Assembly: GCF_003966715.1 (NCBI RefSeq)
Contig: NZ_AP018907.1
Location: 1,724,001 to 1,788,000 of the forward strand
From: Blastochloris tepida
Lineage (GTDB): Bacteria > Pseudomonadota > Alphaproteobacteria > Rhizobiales > Xanthobacteraceae
Length of the DNA: 64,000 bases
Reading direction: 5' to 3'
Shown: positions 55,967 through 64,000 of the stretch, in pieces
How positions within the stretch are numbered: position 1 is the first letter of the stretch
Layout: each line of letters begins with the position of its first letter
Translations under genes and position numbers: made by a program
Notes under the pieces: model-generated
Seen by the model: the letters and a program-made list of their open reading frames with translations, nothing else
Told to the model about the DNA's origin: nothing
Databases searched by the model: none

Positions 55967-57820
55967 TCAGAGCCTGATGACGTGCGGCTTGATCTCGGCG
56001 GCGTAGAGCGCCTCGACATCCTTGGCGCGGTTGGCGAGCACGGCGCGCTGGTTCAGCGAACCCTTGTCGGTCGACTCGCCGAGGTCGATCGAGGCCGGCT
56101 CGGCCAGCAGCGCGATGCGGGTGACGCGGGTCGATGAGCCGGTCGCGCCGCGTGCGATCGCCGCCAGACGTTGCTGGAACACGTCCTTCACCATCTGGTC
56201 GACCACCACCTCGGCGAACGGCGTGTCGGGCTCCAGATGCGGTGCCAGCTTGCGGGTTTCGGCCTCGTCCGGGAACACCAGCATGCCGACATCGTCGCGG
56301 TCGTGACCGGTGACCACGGCGTCGCGCACCAGGGGATCGAACTTGCCGATGAAATCGACCCGGAGCGGGCCGACGCTGACCCAGGTGCCGGTGGCAAGCT
56401 TGAAGTCCTCGGCGACGCGGCCGTCGAACTCGAATCCGGCGGCGAAATTGTTGGGCTCGGCGAGCCGCAGCGCATCGCCCATCAGATAGAAGCCCTCGGA
56501 GTCGAACACCGTCTGCGTCAGATCCGGCCGGCGCCAATAGCCGGGCGTGATGTTGGGTCCGCGCAGCCGGGCCTCCAGCTTGCCGGCGTTCGGCACCAGC
56601 TTCAGCTCCACGCCCTTGTGCGGCACGCCGACAATGCCGGGGCGGTCGGCATCGCGGACGCCGATCAGCGCGCCGGGCGAAGTCTCGGTCGAGCCGAGCG
56701 AGGTGGTGAACACCACCGGGCGGCCGACCGTCTCGATGGCAAGCTCGCGGTAGGCGTCCCACACCGGCTTGGAGAGGCCGGCGCCGGCATAGAACAGCAG
56801 CTTGAGGCGCGAGAAGAAGTGGCGGCGCAGCGCGACGTCGTCCTCGAGGTGCGGCAGCAACGCCTCGAAGCCCTTGGGCACGTTGAAATAGATGGTCGGC
56901 GCGACCTCGCGCAGATTGGCGATGGTGGCGCCGATGCCGTCCGGCACCGGCTTGCCCTCGTCGATATAGAGGGTGCCACCATTGTAGAGGGCAATGCCGA
57001 AATTGTGGTTGGAGCCGAAGGTGTGCGCCCACGGCAGCCAGTCGACCAGCACCGGCGGCTCGTCCTTGAGGAAGGCCAGCGCCTCCGCCAGCATGGCCTG
57101 ATTGGCGCACAGCATGCGCTGGGTGTTGGTGACGGCCTTGGGAAAGCCGGTCGAGCCCGAGGTGAGCAGGAACTTGGCGATGGTGTCGGGCCCGACCTGG
57201 GTGCGGGCGGACACCACGGCCGAGGAGATCGGCCGCTCCAGCAGGCTGGAGAACGGCGTGGCGCCGAGTTCGTCGGCAGTGTCGTCCGACACCACGATCT
57301 CGATGCCGCGCTCCTTGACCTTCTTCAGGGCGCGGCCGAACACCCGGCCGTTCGATGCGAACACCAGCCGCGGCGTCAGCAGATCAAGCGCGTAGGTGAG
57401 CTTGCCGAGATCCTGCGAGATGGTCGAATAGGCGGTGGACATCGGGCAGGTCGGCACGCCGACCGCCATGCCGGCCAACGACAGCAGCGCGTGATCGATG
57501 CTGTTGCCGGACAGGATCAGCGCCGGCTCCTCTTCCGAGAGATCGCGCGCCAGCAGGGCCGCACCGATGTGCAGGATCTGCTCGAAGGCGGCGCCGTACG
57601 TCAGCTCGCGCCAGCCGCCGGAGCCGTCACGCTCGGCGAGGAAGGTGCGGTGCGGCGTCACCTTGGCCCAGTGTTCGAGACGATCGACCAGCGAGGCCGA
57701 ATAGTGCGGCAGCGGCCGAGCAGAGCGGACGACGATGACCCCGTCCGGCCGGGTCTCCACCACGGGGTCGAGCTTGCCGAACAGGCGCAAGGGTGCCGTC
57801 GCCGGAATGATGGCGTGCAT
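55967..57820 (-). CDS. feruloyl-CoA synthase-like acyl-CoA ligase
   Basis: The 617-residue ANL ligase has the P-loop LLTSGSTGFPKAVTNT (about residue 205), DWLPWAHTFGSNHNF, TTSLGSTETSPG and YLMGDALR. DWLPWxHTFGxNHNF is typical of feruloyl-CoA synthases. It would activate a phenylpropenoid or related aromatic acid. The usual C-terminal PKTxxGK lysine is replaced by a GSLNQRAVL segment, as in this subfamily. Start ATG 57820 follows GGGGAGA. Confidence 0.87.
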   Translation of the reverse strand: MHAIIPATAPLRLFGKLDPVVETRPDGVIVVRSARPLPHYSASLVDRLEHWAKVTPHRTFLAERDGSGGWRELTYGAAFEQILHIGAALLARDLSEEEPALILSGNSIDHALLSLAGMAVGVPTCPMSTAYSTISQDLGKLTYALDLLTPRLVFASNGRVFGRALKKVKERGIEIVVSDDTADELGATPFSSLLERPISSAVVSARTQVGPDTIAKFLLTSGSTGFPKAVTNTQRMLCANQAMLAEALAFLKDEPPVLVDWLPWAHTFGSNHNFGIALYNGGTLYIDEGKPVPDGIGATIANLREVAPTIYFNVPKGFEALLPHLEDDVALRRHFFSRLKLLFYAGAGLSKPVWDAYRELAIETVGRPVVFTTSLGSTETSPGALIGVRDADRPGIVGVPHKGVELKLVPNAGKLEARLRGPNITPGYWRRPDLTQTVFDSEGFYLMGDALRLAEPNNFAAGFEFDGRVAEDFKLATGTWVSVGPLRVDFIGKFDPLVRDAVVTGHDRDDVGMLVFPDEAETRKLAPHLEPDTPFAEVVVDQMVKDVFQQRLAAIARGATGSSTRVTRIALLAEPASIDLGESTDKGSLNQRAVLANRAKDVEALYAAEIKPHVIRL

Positions 57821-57946
57821 GATGGTCTCCCCAAGACGGCCCCGACCTGGCGGGCGCCGCCCCCGACGTTTCCTCGGCATCGGCCGGTTGGTCCGGCCCT
57901 TTTCATTCGCGGCCGGTGGTCCGGCTCGCGGGATTTGCCGTCCGGT

Positions 57947-58786
57947 TCAGGCCGGACGCGCAACCTTGGCGGCGCGCTTCTCCAGGAAGTCGCGCACGCG
58001 GGCCTTGGCTTCGGAATCCCCCTGGGCGACCGCCGACACCAGCGCCTCCATCAGGTAGCCGACGCGCGGGTCGGCATCGGCGATGCGCGGCAGGGCCTGG
58101 ATCACCGCGAAATTGGTGAGCGGCGCATTGGCGGCGACCCGCCCGGCAAGCTCCAGCGCATGCGCCATCCCCTCGCCTTCGCCGACCAGATACTGGGCGA
58201 TGCCGAGCGAAACCGCATCGGCCGCCGCGTAGGTGCGGCCGGTCAGCATCATGTCCGCCATGCGGGCCACCCCGATCAGGCGCGGCAGCCGTACCGAGCC
58301 GCCGCCGCCGACGAAGATGCCGCGCTGGCCCTCGGGCAGCGCGAAGAAGGCCGACGGCTCGGCGACGCGAATGTGCGCGGCACAGGCCAGCTCAAGCCCG
58401 CCGCCGATCACCGCGCCCTTCAGCACCGCGATCACCGGCACGCGGCCGAACTCGATCTTCTCGAAGCAGCGATGCCAAGCCCGCGAATGGAATACGCCCG
58501 CCGTCACGTCGCGCTCGGAGATCTCCGACAGGTCGAGGCCGGCGGAGAAGTTCGGTCCGTGGCCGTGCAGCACCACTGCGCGCACGTCGTCCGGAATCGC
58601 CGAGAAGCAGTCGTCCAAGGCCGCGACGGCCTCGTCATTGATGGCGTTGCGTTTGGACTGGCGGTCGAGACCGACGACCAGGACCGCGTCCCGCCGCTCC
58701 AGCTTCAGCGGACCGTGGTCGAAGACGTCGGCGACTCCAGCCGGTGCGGCCGTTGCCCCGTTCCGCGCTGCGCTGTCCTTCGCCAT
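57947..58786 (-). CDS. crotonase-family enoyl-CoA hydratase/isomerase
   Basis: This 279-residue protein has crotonase oxyanion-hole segments HGPNFSAGLDLSE (about residues 74-86) and KGAVIGGGLELACAAHIRVAE (about 117-137). The second catalytic region, LPEGQRGIFVGGGGSVRLPRLIG, shows the family Glu. It is the first gene of the minus-strand operon, 126 bp before the CoA ligase. A perfect AATTGTTAT palindrome lies in its promoter region. The exact reaction (hydratase, isomerase or a hydrolase such as BadI) cannot be told by eye. Confidence 0.87.
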   Translation of the reverse strand: MAKDSAARNGATAAPAGVADVFDHGPLKLERRDAVLVVGLDRQSKRNAINDEAVAALDDCFSAIPDDVRAVVLHGHGPNFSAGLDLSEISERDVTAGVFHSRAWHRCFEKIEFGRVPVIAVLKGAVIGGGLELACAAHIRVAEPSAFFALPEGQRGIFVGGGGSVRLPRLIGVARMADMMLTGRTYAAADAVSLGIAQYLVGEGEGMAHALELAGRVAANAPLTNFAVIQALPRIADADPRVGYLMEALVSAVAQGDSEAKARVRDFLEKRAAKVARPA

Positions 58787-58812
58787 CAGGCCCTCCCGTT
58801 TGTCGTTCTTAT

Positions 58813-58835
58813 AATTGTTATTCTGTATAACAATT
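58813..58835. promoter_or_regulatory. candidate MarR/BadR operator upstream of the crotonase operon
   Basis: AATTGTTAT-N5-ATAACAATT is a perfect palindrome with 9-bp arms, ending 27 bp upstream of the crotonase start codon. The arm matches the site in front of badR. Confidence 0.6.
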
Positions 58836-59023
58836 TGGTGGTGTCAAGCGCAACAATTCATCGTCACGCACCGGCATCGCGAAAATCGCGTCCGGCCCAG
58901 CTTCGCTGCGGGAGGGCGCACTGGAGCGCCGGCGCTGCGGGAGTTGAAGCAACGGCAAACTGGTACTAATTTGTGCAAAGGAATGGCCGCGCGCTCCGCC
59001 GCGGCGCTCAACGACAGCGAAGA

Positions 59024-59506
59024 ATGCCGCGCCACAAAGCCGCTCCGGCTGCCACCACCCTCATTGAGAACGTCTCCATCGGCCCGGTCACGGCCGACGA
59101 TCTCGTGCATGTGACGAAGCTCGACGCGCGGATCACCGGCACGGCGAAACCCGACTACTGGAACCGCCTGTTCGAGGGCGCCAAGGCCGATCCGCCGACA
59201 CAGGTTTTCCTGGTCGCCAAGTGCGAAGCCCGGCTGATCGGCTTCATCGTCGGCGAGATTCGCGCCTGGGAGTTCGGCTCGGCGCCGTGCGGCTGGATCT
59301 TCGCGATCACGGTGGAGCCGGATGCGCGGCTCGCGTCGATCGGCAGCCGGCTGTTCGATGCGGTCTGCGCGCGGTTCCGCGATGCCGGCGTGACCAAGGT
59401 GCGGACCATGATCGCGCGCGACTCCCAGCTCATCCTGTCGTTCTTCCGCAGCCAGGGCATGATGGCAGGCCCCTTCGTCGAGCTGGAGAAGGATCTCGAC
59501 GAATGA
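59024..59506 (+). CDS. badL: GNAT-family N-acetyltransferase, BadL-like
   Basis: A 160-residue GNAT protein. Visible are the N-terminal helix segment LDARITGTAKPDYWNRLF, the beta4 strand WIFAITVEPDARLASIGSRLFDAV (acetyl-CoA binding, although the usual RxxGxG/A is IGSRL) and RSQGM in the C-terminal part. It overlaps the BadM-like regulator gene by ATGA, as badL and badM are paired in R. palustris. There BadL is reported to acetylate aminobenzoates and to affect BadM control. Two more GNAT genes lie within 2.4 kb. Confidence 0.7.
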   Translation: MPRHKAAPAATTLIENVSIGPVTADDLVHVTKLDARITGTAKPDYWNRLFEGAKADPPTQVFLVAKCEARLIGFIVGEIRAWEFGSAPCGWIFAITVEPDARLASIGSRLFDAVCARFRDAGVTKVRTMIARDSQLILSFFRSQGMMAGPFVELEKDLDE

Positions 59507-59952
59507 AGCTGCAGATCGCCACGCGGCACGCGCTGTTCGCGATTCTCGAACTCGCCTCGCAGCCGGACCGCCAGATGTCCGCGGCGGAGATTGCCGACAA
59601 GTATGAGCTGTCACCGAATCACCTCGCCAAGGTGCTGCGTACGCTGGGCCGGGCCGGGATGGTCGAGGCCTCCCGCGGCGTCGGCGGCGGCTATCGCTTC
59701 TGCGGCAACGCCAAGCGGCTGAACCTGCTCGACATCATCGCCATCTTTGAGCCGATCGGCCCGACCGCTGCCGGCGCCCGCGAAGCCGGCGACGACACCC
59801 GCGAAGGACAGGCGTTGCGGCAGGTGCTGAACGAGATCGAGGACTCGACCCGCGCCACGCTGTCGTCGATCACCGTCGACACCATGCTCAAGCTCGTCCG
59901 CCGCACGCCGGCCGAGGGCGCCACACAGCGCAAGGCCGCCGGCGCACGCTGA
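59503..59952 (+). CDS. badM: Rrf2-family repressor, BadM-like
   Basis: This 149-residue Rrf2 protein has a winged helix-turn-helix (ATRHALFAILELA, MSAAEIADKYELSPNHLAKVL, VEASRGVGGGYRF, residues 6-68). The three-cysteine cluster of iron-sulfur Rrf2 proteins is absent; a single Cys is seen in YRFCGNA. BadM represses benzoyl-CoA reductase genes in R. palustris, and the badF/badG genes are 2-4 kb away. Start ATG 59503 overlaps the stop of the acetyltransferase. Confidence 0.8.
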   Translation: MKLQIATRHALFAILELASQPDRQMSAAEIADKYELSPNHLAKVLRTLGRAGMVEASRGVGGGYRFCGNAKRLNLLDIIAIFEPIGPTAAGAREAGDDTREGQALRQVLNEIEDSTRATLSSITVDTMLKLVRRTPAEGATQRKAAGAR

Positions 59953-59962
59953 GCCATTCGCC

Positions 59963-60757
59963 TCAGATGTACTGGCCGGCATCGACCTTCAGCACCTGCC
60001 CGGTGATGAAGGCGGCGTGCCCGGACAGCAGGAACAGCACCGCAGCCGCGATATCCTCGACACCGGGCAGACGCTTCAGCACGCTTTCGTCCAGCGCCTT
60101 CTGGCGATGCTCCTCGGCGAGCTTAAGCGTCATCTCGGTCAGCACCATGCCCGGCGCCACGGCATTGACGGTGACGCCGCGCGGGCCGAACTCGCGCGCC
60201 GCGGTCTTGGTCAGCGCCACCAGCCCGGCCTTCGAAGCGGCGTAGTTGGCCTGGCCGAACTTGCCGCGCAGGCCGTTGATCGACACCACATTGACGATGC
60301 GGCCGAAGCCCGCCGCCATCATGCCCGGCCCGACCGCCCGGACCATGTTGAAGGCGCCGGTCAAATTGACGTCGAGCACCGCCTGCCATTCGTCATCCGA
60401 CATCCGGGCGATGGTGCGGTCGCGGGTGATGCCGGCATTGTTGACCAGGAGATCGACGCCCGCCCCGAGTTCCTTCAGCGCCGCCGCCACCGACGCGGAG
60501 TCGGCGACGTCAACGGCGTGCAGATCGATGCCAGGGAGGTCCGGCTCGGCCGCCCGATCAAACACGTGGACGCGCGCGCCGCCGGCCTTCAGCCCCTCGG
60601 CGATGGCGCGGCCGATGCCACGGCCGCCGCCCGTCACGACGGCGGTGCGCCCCGCGAAATTCCACACCGGCGCGGTCGAAGCCCGCGCGTCAGGGGCTGC
60701 AACGTCCGGGGAACCAAAGCCCGGGGCCGCAACGTCCAAGTCCGGAACACCCGTCAT
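59963..60757 (-). CDS. FabG-like SDR oxidoreductase
   Basis: This 264-residue SDR has a 30-residue Ala/Pro-rich N-terminal extension, cofactor motif TGGGRGIGRAI, NNAGITRD, and catalytic VSINGLRGKFGQANYAASKAG. It would act as a 3-oxoacyl or alicyclic hydroxyacyl-CoA dehydrogenase. It is convergent with badM (10 bp apart at stops) and divergent from the next GNAT gene. It might fill the role of BadH, but similarity by eye is only family-level. Confidence 0.82.
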   Translation of the reverse strand: MTGVPDLDVAAPGFGSPDVAAPDARASTAPVWNFAGRTAVVTGGGRGIGRAIAEGLKAGGARVHVFDRAAEPDLPGIDLHAVDVADSASVAAALKELGAGVDLLVNNAGITRDRTIARMSDDEWQAVLDVNLTGAFNMVRAVGPGMMAAGFGRIVNVVSINGLRGKFGQANYAASKAGLVALTKTAAREFGPRGVTVNAVAPGMVLTEMTLKLAEEHRQKALDESVLKRLPGVEDIAAAVLFLLSGHAAFITGQVLKVDAGQYI

Positions 60758-60788
60758 ATCCCCCCGCCGCAGCTTGACTTCCCGTATT

Positions 60789-60802
60789 TACGCATTAGCG
60801 TA
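60789..60802. promoter_or_regulatory. small dyad in the SDR-GNAT divergent promoter
   Basis: TACGC-ATTA-GCGTA sits midway between divergent start codons at 60757 and 60829, where it could serve as a shared operator. Confidence 0.35.
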
Positions 60803-60828
60803 CCTTAATATTGTTTTCAAGCGGGGGG

Positions 60829-61296
60829 ATGACTGTGGGGAGCACCATCGAGGTCCGATCGATCGAGGCTGGCGACATCGAAGCGGTGATCGCGCTCGAC
60901 CAGCACGCCAGCGGCCAGTCGCGCCGGGGCTTCTTCCACAAGCGCTACGCCAGCCTTGCGGCCCATCCCGAGCGCTTCGCCTGGCTGGTGGCGGTGGAGG
61001 CCGGCGGCGTTGCCGGCTTCGTCTCCGCGCACGTGCTGGACGGCGAATATGGCGGGCGGGCGCGCACCGCGGTGATCGATGCCATCGCCACCCGCCACGA
61101 TCTGCGCGGCACCGGCGTCGGCGCGGCCCTGATCGCCGCGCTGGAAGCCGAGCTGCGCCGCCGCGGCGTCGCCGAGATCCGCTCCGAGGCGGATTGGACC
61201 GAGCAGGACATGGTGGCGTTCTTTGCCCGCGCCGGCTTCCAGCTCGCGCCGCAGCTCGTGCTGCACCGTCCCTGCCGCGCCGCCACCGAGTACTGA
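60829..61296 (+). CDS. GNAT-family N-acetyltransferase (second)
   Basis: A 155-residue GNAT. The N-terminal IALDQHASGQSRRGFFHKRY is paralogous to the corresponding segment of the other two GNATs. The acetyl-CoA site is RHDLRGTGVGAALIAALEAEL (R-x-x-G-x-G/A). ATG 60829 is directly preceded by GCGGGGGG; a GTG at 60835 would have better spacing. The substrate is unknown: small molecules (BadL-like) or CoA-ligase lysines are options. Confidence 0.8.
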   Translation: MTVGSTIEVRSIEAGDIEAVIALDQHASGQSRRGFFHKRYASLAAHPERFAWLVAVEAGGVAGFVSAHVLDGEYGGRARTAVIDAIATRHDLRGTGVGAALIAALEAELRRRGVAEIRSEADWTEQDMVAFFARAGFQLAPQLVLHRPCRAATEY

Positions 61297-61304
61297 GGCC
61301 GCAC

Positions 61305-61805
61305 ATGACCATGCTCGAGACCGATTTCAGCGATGCCTCCAGCGACGACATCGAGGCGCTGGCGCGCGACCGCATCCCCGTGCGGTCGATGACCGAAGCC
61401 GACCTGCCGGCGATCATCGACATCGACCGCAAGCTCACCGGCACCGCCCGCCCCGCCTACTATCACGGCAAGCTGACCGAGATGCTGGAGGAGAGCGGCG
61501 TGCGCATCTCGCTCGTCGCGGAAGTCGATGGCGTGTTCGCCGGCTTCGCCATGGCGCGCGTCGATTTCGGCGAATACGGGCGCACCATGCCCGCCGCCGT
61601 GCTCGACACCATCGGCGTCGCACCCGAGCATCACCAGCGCGGCGTCGGCGCGGCGCTGATCAGCCAGCTTCTCGCAAATCTGCGATCGCTCAATGTCGAG
61701 ACGCTCTACACGCGGGTGGAGTGGAACGCCCTGCCGCTTCTCGCCTTTTTCGAGCGCTCCGGCTTCCAGCCGGCCCAGCGTCTGAGCTTCCAGCGCAAAC
61801 TCTGA
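61305..61805 (+). CDS. GNAT-family N-acetyltransferase (third)
   Basis: A 166-residue GNAT that is paralogous to the previous two (IDIDRKLTGTARPAYYHGKL), with acetyl-CoA motif PEHHQRGVGAALISQLL and a C-terminal FFERSGFQPAQRL. It follows the second GNAT by 8 bp, so they are cotranscribed. Strong terminators follow. In R. palustris, GNATs inactivate aromatic acyl-CoA ligases such as BadA by lysine acetylation; a similar role is a hypothesis. Confidence 0.82.
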   Translation: MTMLETDFSDASSDDIEALARDRIPVRSMTEADLPAIIDIDRKLTGTARPAYYHGKLTEMLEESGVRISLVAEVDGVFAGFAMARVDFGEYGRTMPAAVLDTIGVAPEHHQRGVGAALISQLLANLRSLNVETLYTRVEWNALPLLAFFERSGFQPAQRLSFQRKL

Positions 61806-61832
61806 CCGTTCGCCGTCGCGGGCTCCTCCTTC

Positions 61833-61867
61833 GGTGGCCGGAACGCTGTTCTGGCCACCCTTTTTTT
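61833..61867 (+). terminator. rho-independent terminator of the GNAT operon
   Basis: GGTGGCC and GGCCACC form a stem followed by a run of seven T, 28 bases after the GNAT stop. Confidence 0.85.
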
Positions 61868-61890
61868 GTGTGCCCATCACCGCAAAGCAG

Positions 61891-61922
61891 AAGGCTGCGC
61901 AGGTTCGCACCTGCGCAGCCTT
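61891..61922. terminator. perfect hairpin between convergent GNAT and badG, bidirectional terminator
   Basis: AAGGCTGCGCAGG and CCTGCGCAGCCTT are perfect 13-bp arms with a 6-base loop, close to the badG stop at 61943. Confidence 0.8.
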
Positions 61923-61942
61923 GTCCAAAGTCCGCTTTGGCG

Positions 61943-62785
61943 TCAGGCCGCCAGCGATTCAAGCCGCGACAGCTTCTCGAAGCGAAACGCACCCCACAGC
62001 GCGGCACCGATGGCGCCGGCATGGATCGCGTCCGGGTGGCTCGACACCACTAGGCCGACCTTCTCCTGCGCCAGCGCCTCGCTCAGCGCATCGACCAAAC
62101 CGGCGTCGAGCGCGAGCCCGCCGGTCATCTGCACCACGCCATCGCGGGCGCCGATCGATTTCAGGAGCTTGGCGAGGCGCGCCGCCATCGAGACATGGAT
62201 GCCCTTGAGGATGTTGGAGGCCGAGATGCCGCGCGACACCATGTTGATGACGTCGGTTTCCGCCAGCACCGCGCAGATCGAGGACACCTTTTCCGGATTG
62301 TCGGCAGCCTGCGACAGCGTGCCGATCTCGTCCTGGGCGATGCCGAGATAGCGCGCGATGTTCTCCAGGAACTGGCCGGAGCCCGACGCGCACTGGCTGG
62401 TCATCTTGTAGCTCAGCACCTTGCCGCTGCCATCGACCTTGATCGCCCGGCCGTTGAGCGCGCCGATGTCCAGCACCGCGCGCGCCTCCGGATTGAGGAA
62501 CACCGCGCCGCGGCCGTGCGTCGTCATCGAATAGAAATGGCCGGTGGCGAAGCGCAACGCCTCGGCATCGCCGGTGGAAGCGACATAGGCGACCTCCGAC
62601 CGGGCAATCCCCGCGCGCTTCAGCATCGCATCATAGATCTCGTCCGCAAGCTGGAACGGATCGCGATTGCGGATGCGGGCGGTTTCCTTATCGAGCCACT
62701 CGATATTGTCGCCGTTCACCCGGAACAGCACCGTCTTGACGCAGCCCGAGCCGATGTCGATGCCTGCGGTGATGATCTCGCTCAT
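61943..62785 (-). CDS. badG: benzoyl-CoA reductase subunit BadG (BcrD-type ATPase)
   Basis: The 280-residue BadF/BadG/BcrA/BcrD ATPase belongs to the class I benzoyl-CoA reductase, which couples ATP hydrolysis to low-potential electron transfer into the aromatic ring. Nucleotide-binding ASKHA motifs are AGIDIGSGCVKTVL (residues 7-20), LDIGALNGRAIKV and MTGGLALDAGL. C132 (SQCASGSG) and C171 (SSICAVLAE) are the Cys pair expected to hold the cluster shared between subunits. The length fits the smaller ATPase subunit. It is 18 bp downstream of badF. Confidence 0.92.
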   Translation of the reverse strand: MSEIITAGIDIGSGCVKTVLFRVNGDNIEWLDKETARIRNRDPFQLADEIYDAMLKRAGIARSEVAYVASTGDAEALRFATGHFYSMTTHGRGAVFLNPEARAVLDIGALNGRAIKVDGSGKVLSYKMTSQCASGSGQFLENIARYLGIAQDEIGTLSQAADNPEKVSSICAVLAETDVINMVSRGISASNILKGIHVSMAARLAKLLKSIGARDGVVQMTGGLALDAGLVDALSEALAQEKVGLVVSSHPDAIHAGAIGAALWGAFRFEKLSRLESLAA

Positions 62786-62803
62786 GTCGGCTGTCCCGCT
62801 TGC

Positions 62804-64000
62804 TCAGTTGACCACCGCGCGCACCGCGAAGGTGGCGGCGCCCAAGGCGCCGGTGTAGATCGAGTCCGGATTGATGTTGATCTGCACGTCGCCGTAATTC
62901 TCCTTGATCAGCTTCCGCAGCTCGCGCACCGCCGCCTCGTTCTTGGCGACGCCGCCGGTGAAGGTGAACTGATCCTTGACGCCGCCGGCGCGCGACAGGA
63001 TCGACATGGCGCGCAGGATGATGGCGCGGTGCAGACCGGCCAGGATGTCCTCGCGCTTCTCGCCCAGCGCCAGCCGGTCGCGCAGCTCGGCGCCGGCAAA
63101 CACCGTGCAGGTGGAGTTGATGCGCACCTGCTTGGTGGAGGCCATCGCCAGCGGCCCCAATTCGTGCAGGCCCATGTTCATCTCGTCGGCGATGTAGCCG
63201 AGATAACGGCCGCAGCCGGCGGCACAGCGGTCGTTCATCTGGAAGTTCTCGACGATGCCGGCACCATCGACCTGGATGCCCTTGGTGTCCTGGCCGCCGA
63301 TGTCGAGCACCGTGCGCGTGCCGGGATACATCATGTGGGCGCCGAGCCCGTGGCACAGGATCTCCGAGCGGATGTGCTCCTTCGGGAACGGCAGCCGCAC
63401 CCGGCCATAGCCGGTGCCGACGACGTAGGTTTCCTCCAGCGGAATGGCCAGCGCCGCGCGCACCGGTTCGGCGATCGCGCCGGCATCCATGGTGCCCTTC
63501 TCCAGCGCCCGGATGAACTTGCCCTCCATGTCGCCGGCGGGGGGACGGTTCTCCACTTCGAGGATCGACTTGTCGTAGACGTTGAGGATGGAATCGAAGC
63601 CGATCCCCGCCTCGCGGCATACCGCCTCGCCGACCTGCATGAAGTCGGAACCGGCGAGATCGCGGAAGAAATCGGACTTCCTCCGCGCGCCGGGCTGGAA
63701 CAGCGCCGCCGATTGCGCCCGCAGGCGGCGGAACGTCTCCTCCAGCACCTCGACCACCGCCCGCTCGCGGCCGGCATAACGCGGTCCCTTGATGTTGGCG
63801 ATCGCGGTGCGCTCCAGATCGTCGAGCTGTTCCAGAAACTGGATGTGGCGGAAGTTGCGCTCGAGGTCGGCCAGGATGGCGTCGACCTCACCCGCCACCG
63901 CCGGCACGCCGCCCAGCGCGCGGCGGAACAGCGTGAGGCGCGCATCGATCAGCGCCTCCTGCTTGGAGACCGCGGCGGCAGTGTCGTAATTGGAGCGCGA
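62804..64000 (-). CDS. badF: benzoyl-CoA reductase subunit BadF (BcrA-type ATPase), partial at right edge
   Basis: 398 residues are visible and the frame is open to the window edge, so the N-terminus lies outside. The ASKHA motifs are [26 protein letters not shown] and [11 protein letters not shown]. The Cys motifs are [18 protein letters not shown] and NSTCTVFAG. It is the larger partner of BadG in the ATP-hydrolysing half of the enzyme. badD and badE, encoding the ring-reducing half, should lie further right on the minus strand if the R. palustris order badDEFG holds. An internal GTG at 63907 is not the true start, because similarity continues upstream. Confidence 0.92.
   Translation of the reverse strand, partial: SRSNYDTAAAVSKQEALIDARLTLFRRALGGVPAVAGEVDAILADLERNFRHIQFLEQLDDLERTAIANIKGPRYAGRERAVVEVLEETFRRLRAQSAALFQPGARRKSDFFRDLAGSDFMQVGEAVCREAGIGFDSILNVYDKSILEVENRPPAGDMEGKFIRALEKGTMDAGAIAEPVRAALAIPLEETYVVGTGYGRVRLPFPKEHIRSEILCHGLGAHMMYPGTRTVLDIGGQDTKGIQVDGAGIVENFQMNDRCAAGCGRYLGYIADEMNMGLHELGPLAMASTKQVRINSTCTVFAGAELRDRLALGEKREDILAGLHRAIILRAMSILSRAGGVKDQFTFTGGVAKNEAAVRELRKLIKENYGDVQININPDSIYTGALGAATFAVRAVVN

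Overview
The window is GC-rich (about two thirds G+C by eye) and looks like chromosome of an anaerobic, aromatic-degrading alphaproteobacterium of the Rhizobiales type, such as a Rhodopseudomonas- or Blastochloris-like purple phototroph. Three things suggest this: the comEC-gltX-gltA neighbourhood, the short palindromes typical of Bradyrhizobium relatives, and an ATP-dependent benzoyl-CoA reductase (badF/badG) with badA, badR, badL and badM relatives. The species is inference; the sequence does not name it.

Layout. 1-6745: housekeeping genes (partial comEC, glnS, gltX, gltA, galE). 6900-42613: a large exopolysaccharide and secretion island. 42647-64000: an aromatic-acid catabolism island that runs off the right edge inside badF.

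The exopolysaccharide island is the striking part. Its core is pelD-pelE-pelF-pelG (35084-39991), the inner-membrane synthase module of the Pel polysaccharide, joined by ATGA overlaps. A standard pelA, pelB and pelC are absent. PelA-like functions appear to be split. Three separate GH114-type polygalactosaminidase-like hydrolases are present: two with twin-arginine-like leaders and one leaderless with a Ser/Thr/Gly-rich tail. A deacetylase-like region sits at the N-terminus of a 2371-residue RTX adhesin with cadherin-like repeats. The adhesin lies beside a PrtDE-type type I secretion pair. The leaderless hydrolase lies beside a HlyBD-type pair in which both the ABC transporter and, unusually, the membrane-fusion protein carry a C39-like domain. 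An ExoF/Wza-type export protein and a barrel-less TPR protein may stand in for PelC/PelB. A nucleotidyltransferase, a reductase-like SDR and a LegB-like 4,6-dehydratase suggest a dedicated 6-deoxy sugar nucleotide. PelD lacks its c-di-GMP-binding GGDEF part. A Crp/Fnr-family regulator gene in the island is cut by a complete IS66-family element, with an 8-bp target duplication and a perfectly rejoinable frame. Three dyads of Crp/Fnr geometry (TCTGA-N6-TCAGR) lie upstream of the two main polysaccharide operons.

The aromatic island holds benzoate-CoA ligase (badA), a thiolase, badR (MarR), a branched-chain-type ABC uptake system with a fused permease-ATPase, an acyl-CoA dehydrogenase, and a minus-strand operon of crotonase, feruloyl-CoA-synthase-like ligase, thiolase, SDR and thioesterase, followed by a solute-binding protein. 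Then come three GNAT acetyltransferases, a BadM-like Rrf2 regulator, an SDR, badG and partial badF. Together these would take up, activate, dearomatise and beta-oxidise aromatic acids.

A family of about 125-bp cloverleaf-like palindromic repeats lies between convergent genes, with the minus-strand stop codons inside the repeat ends.
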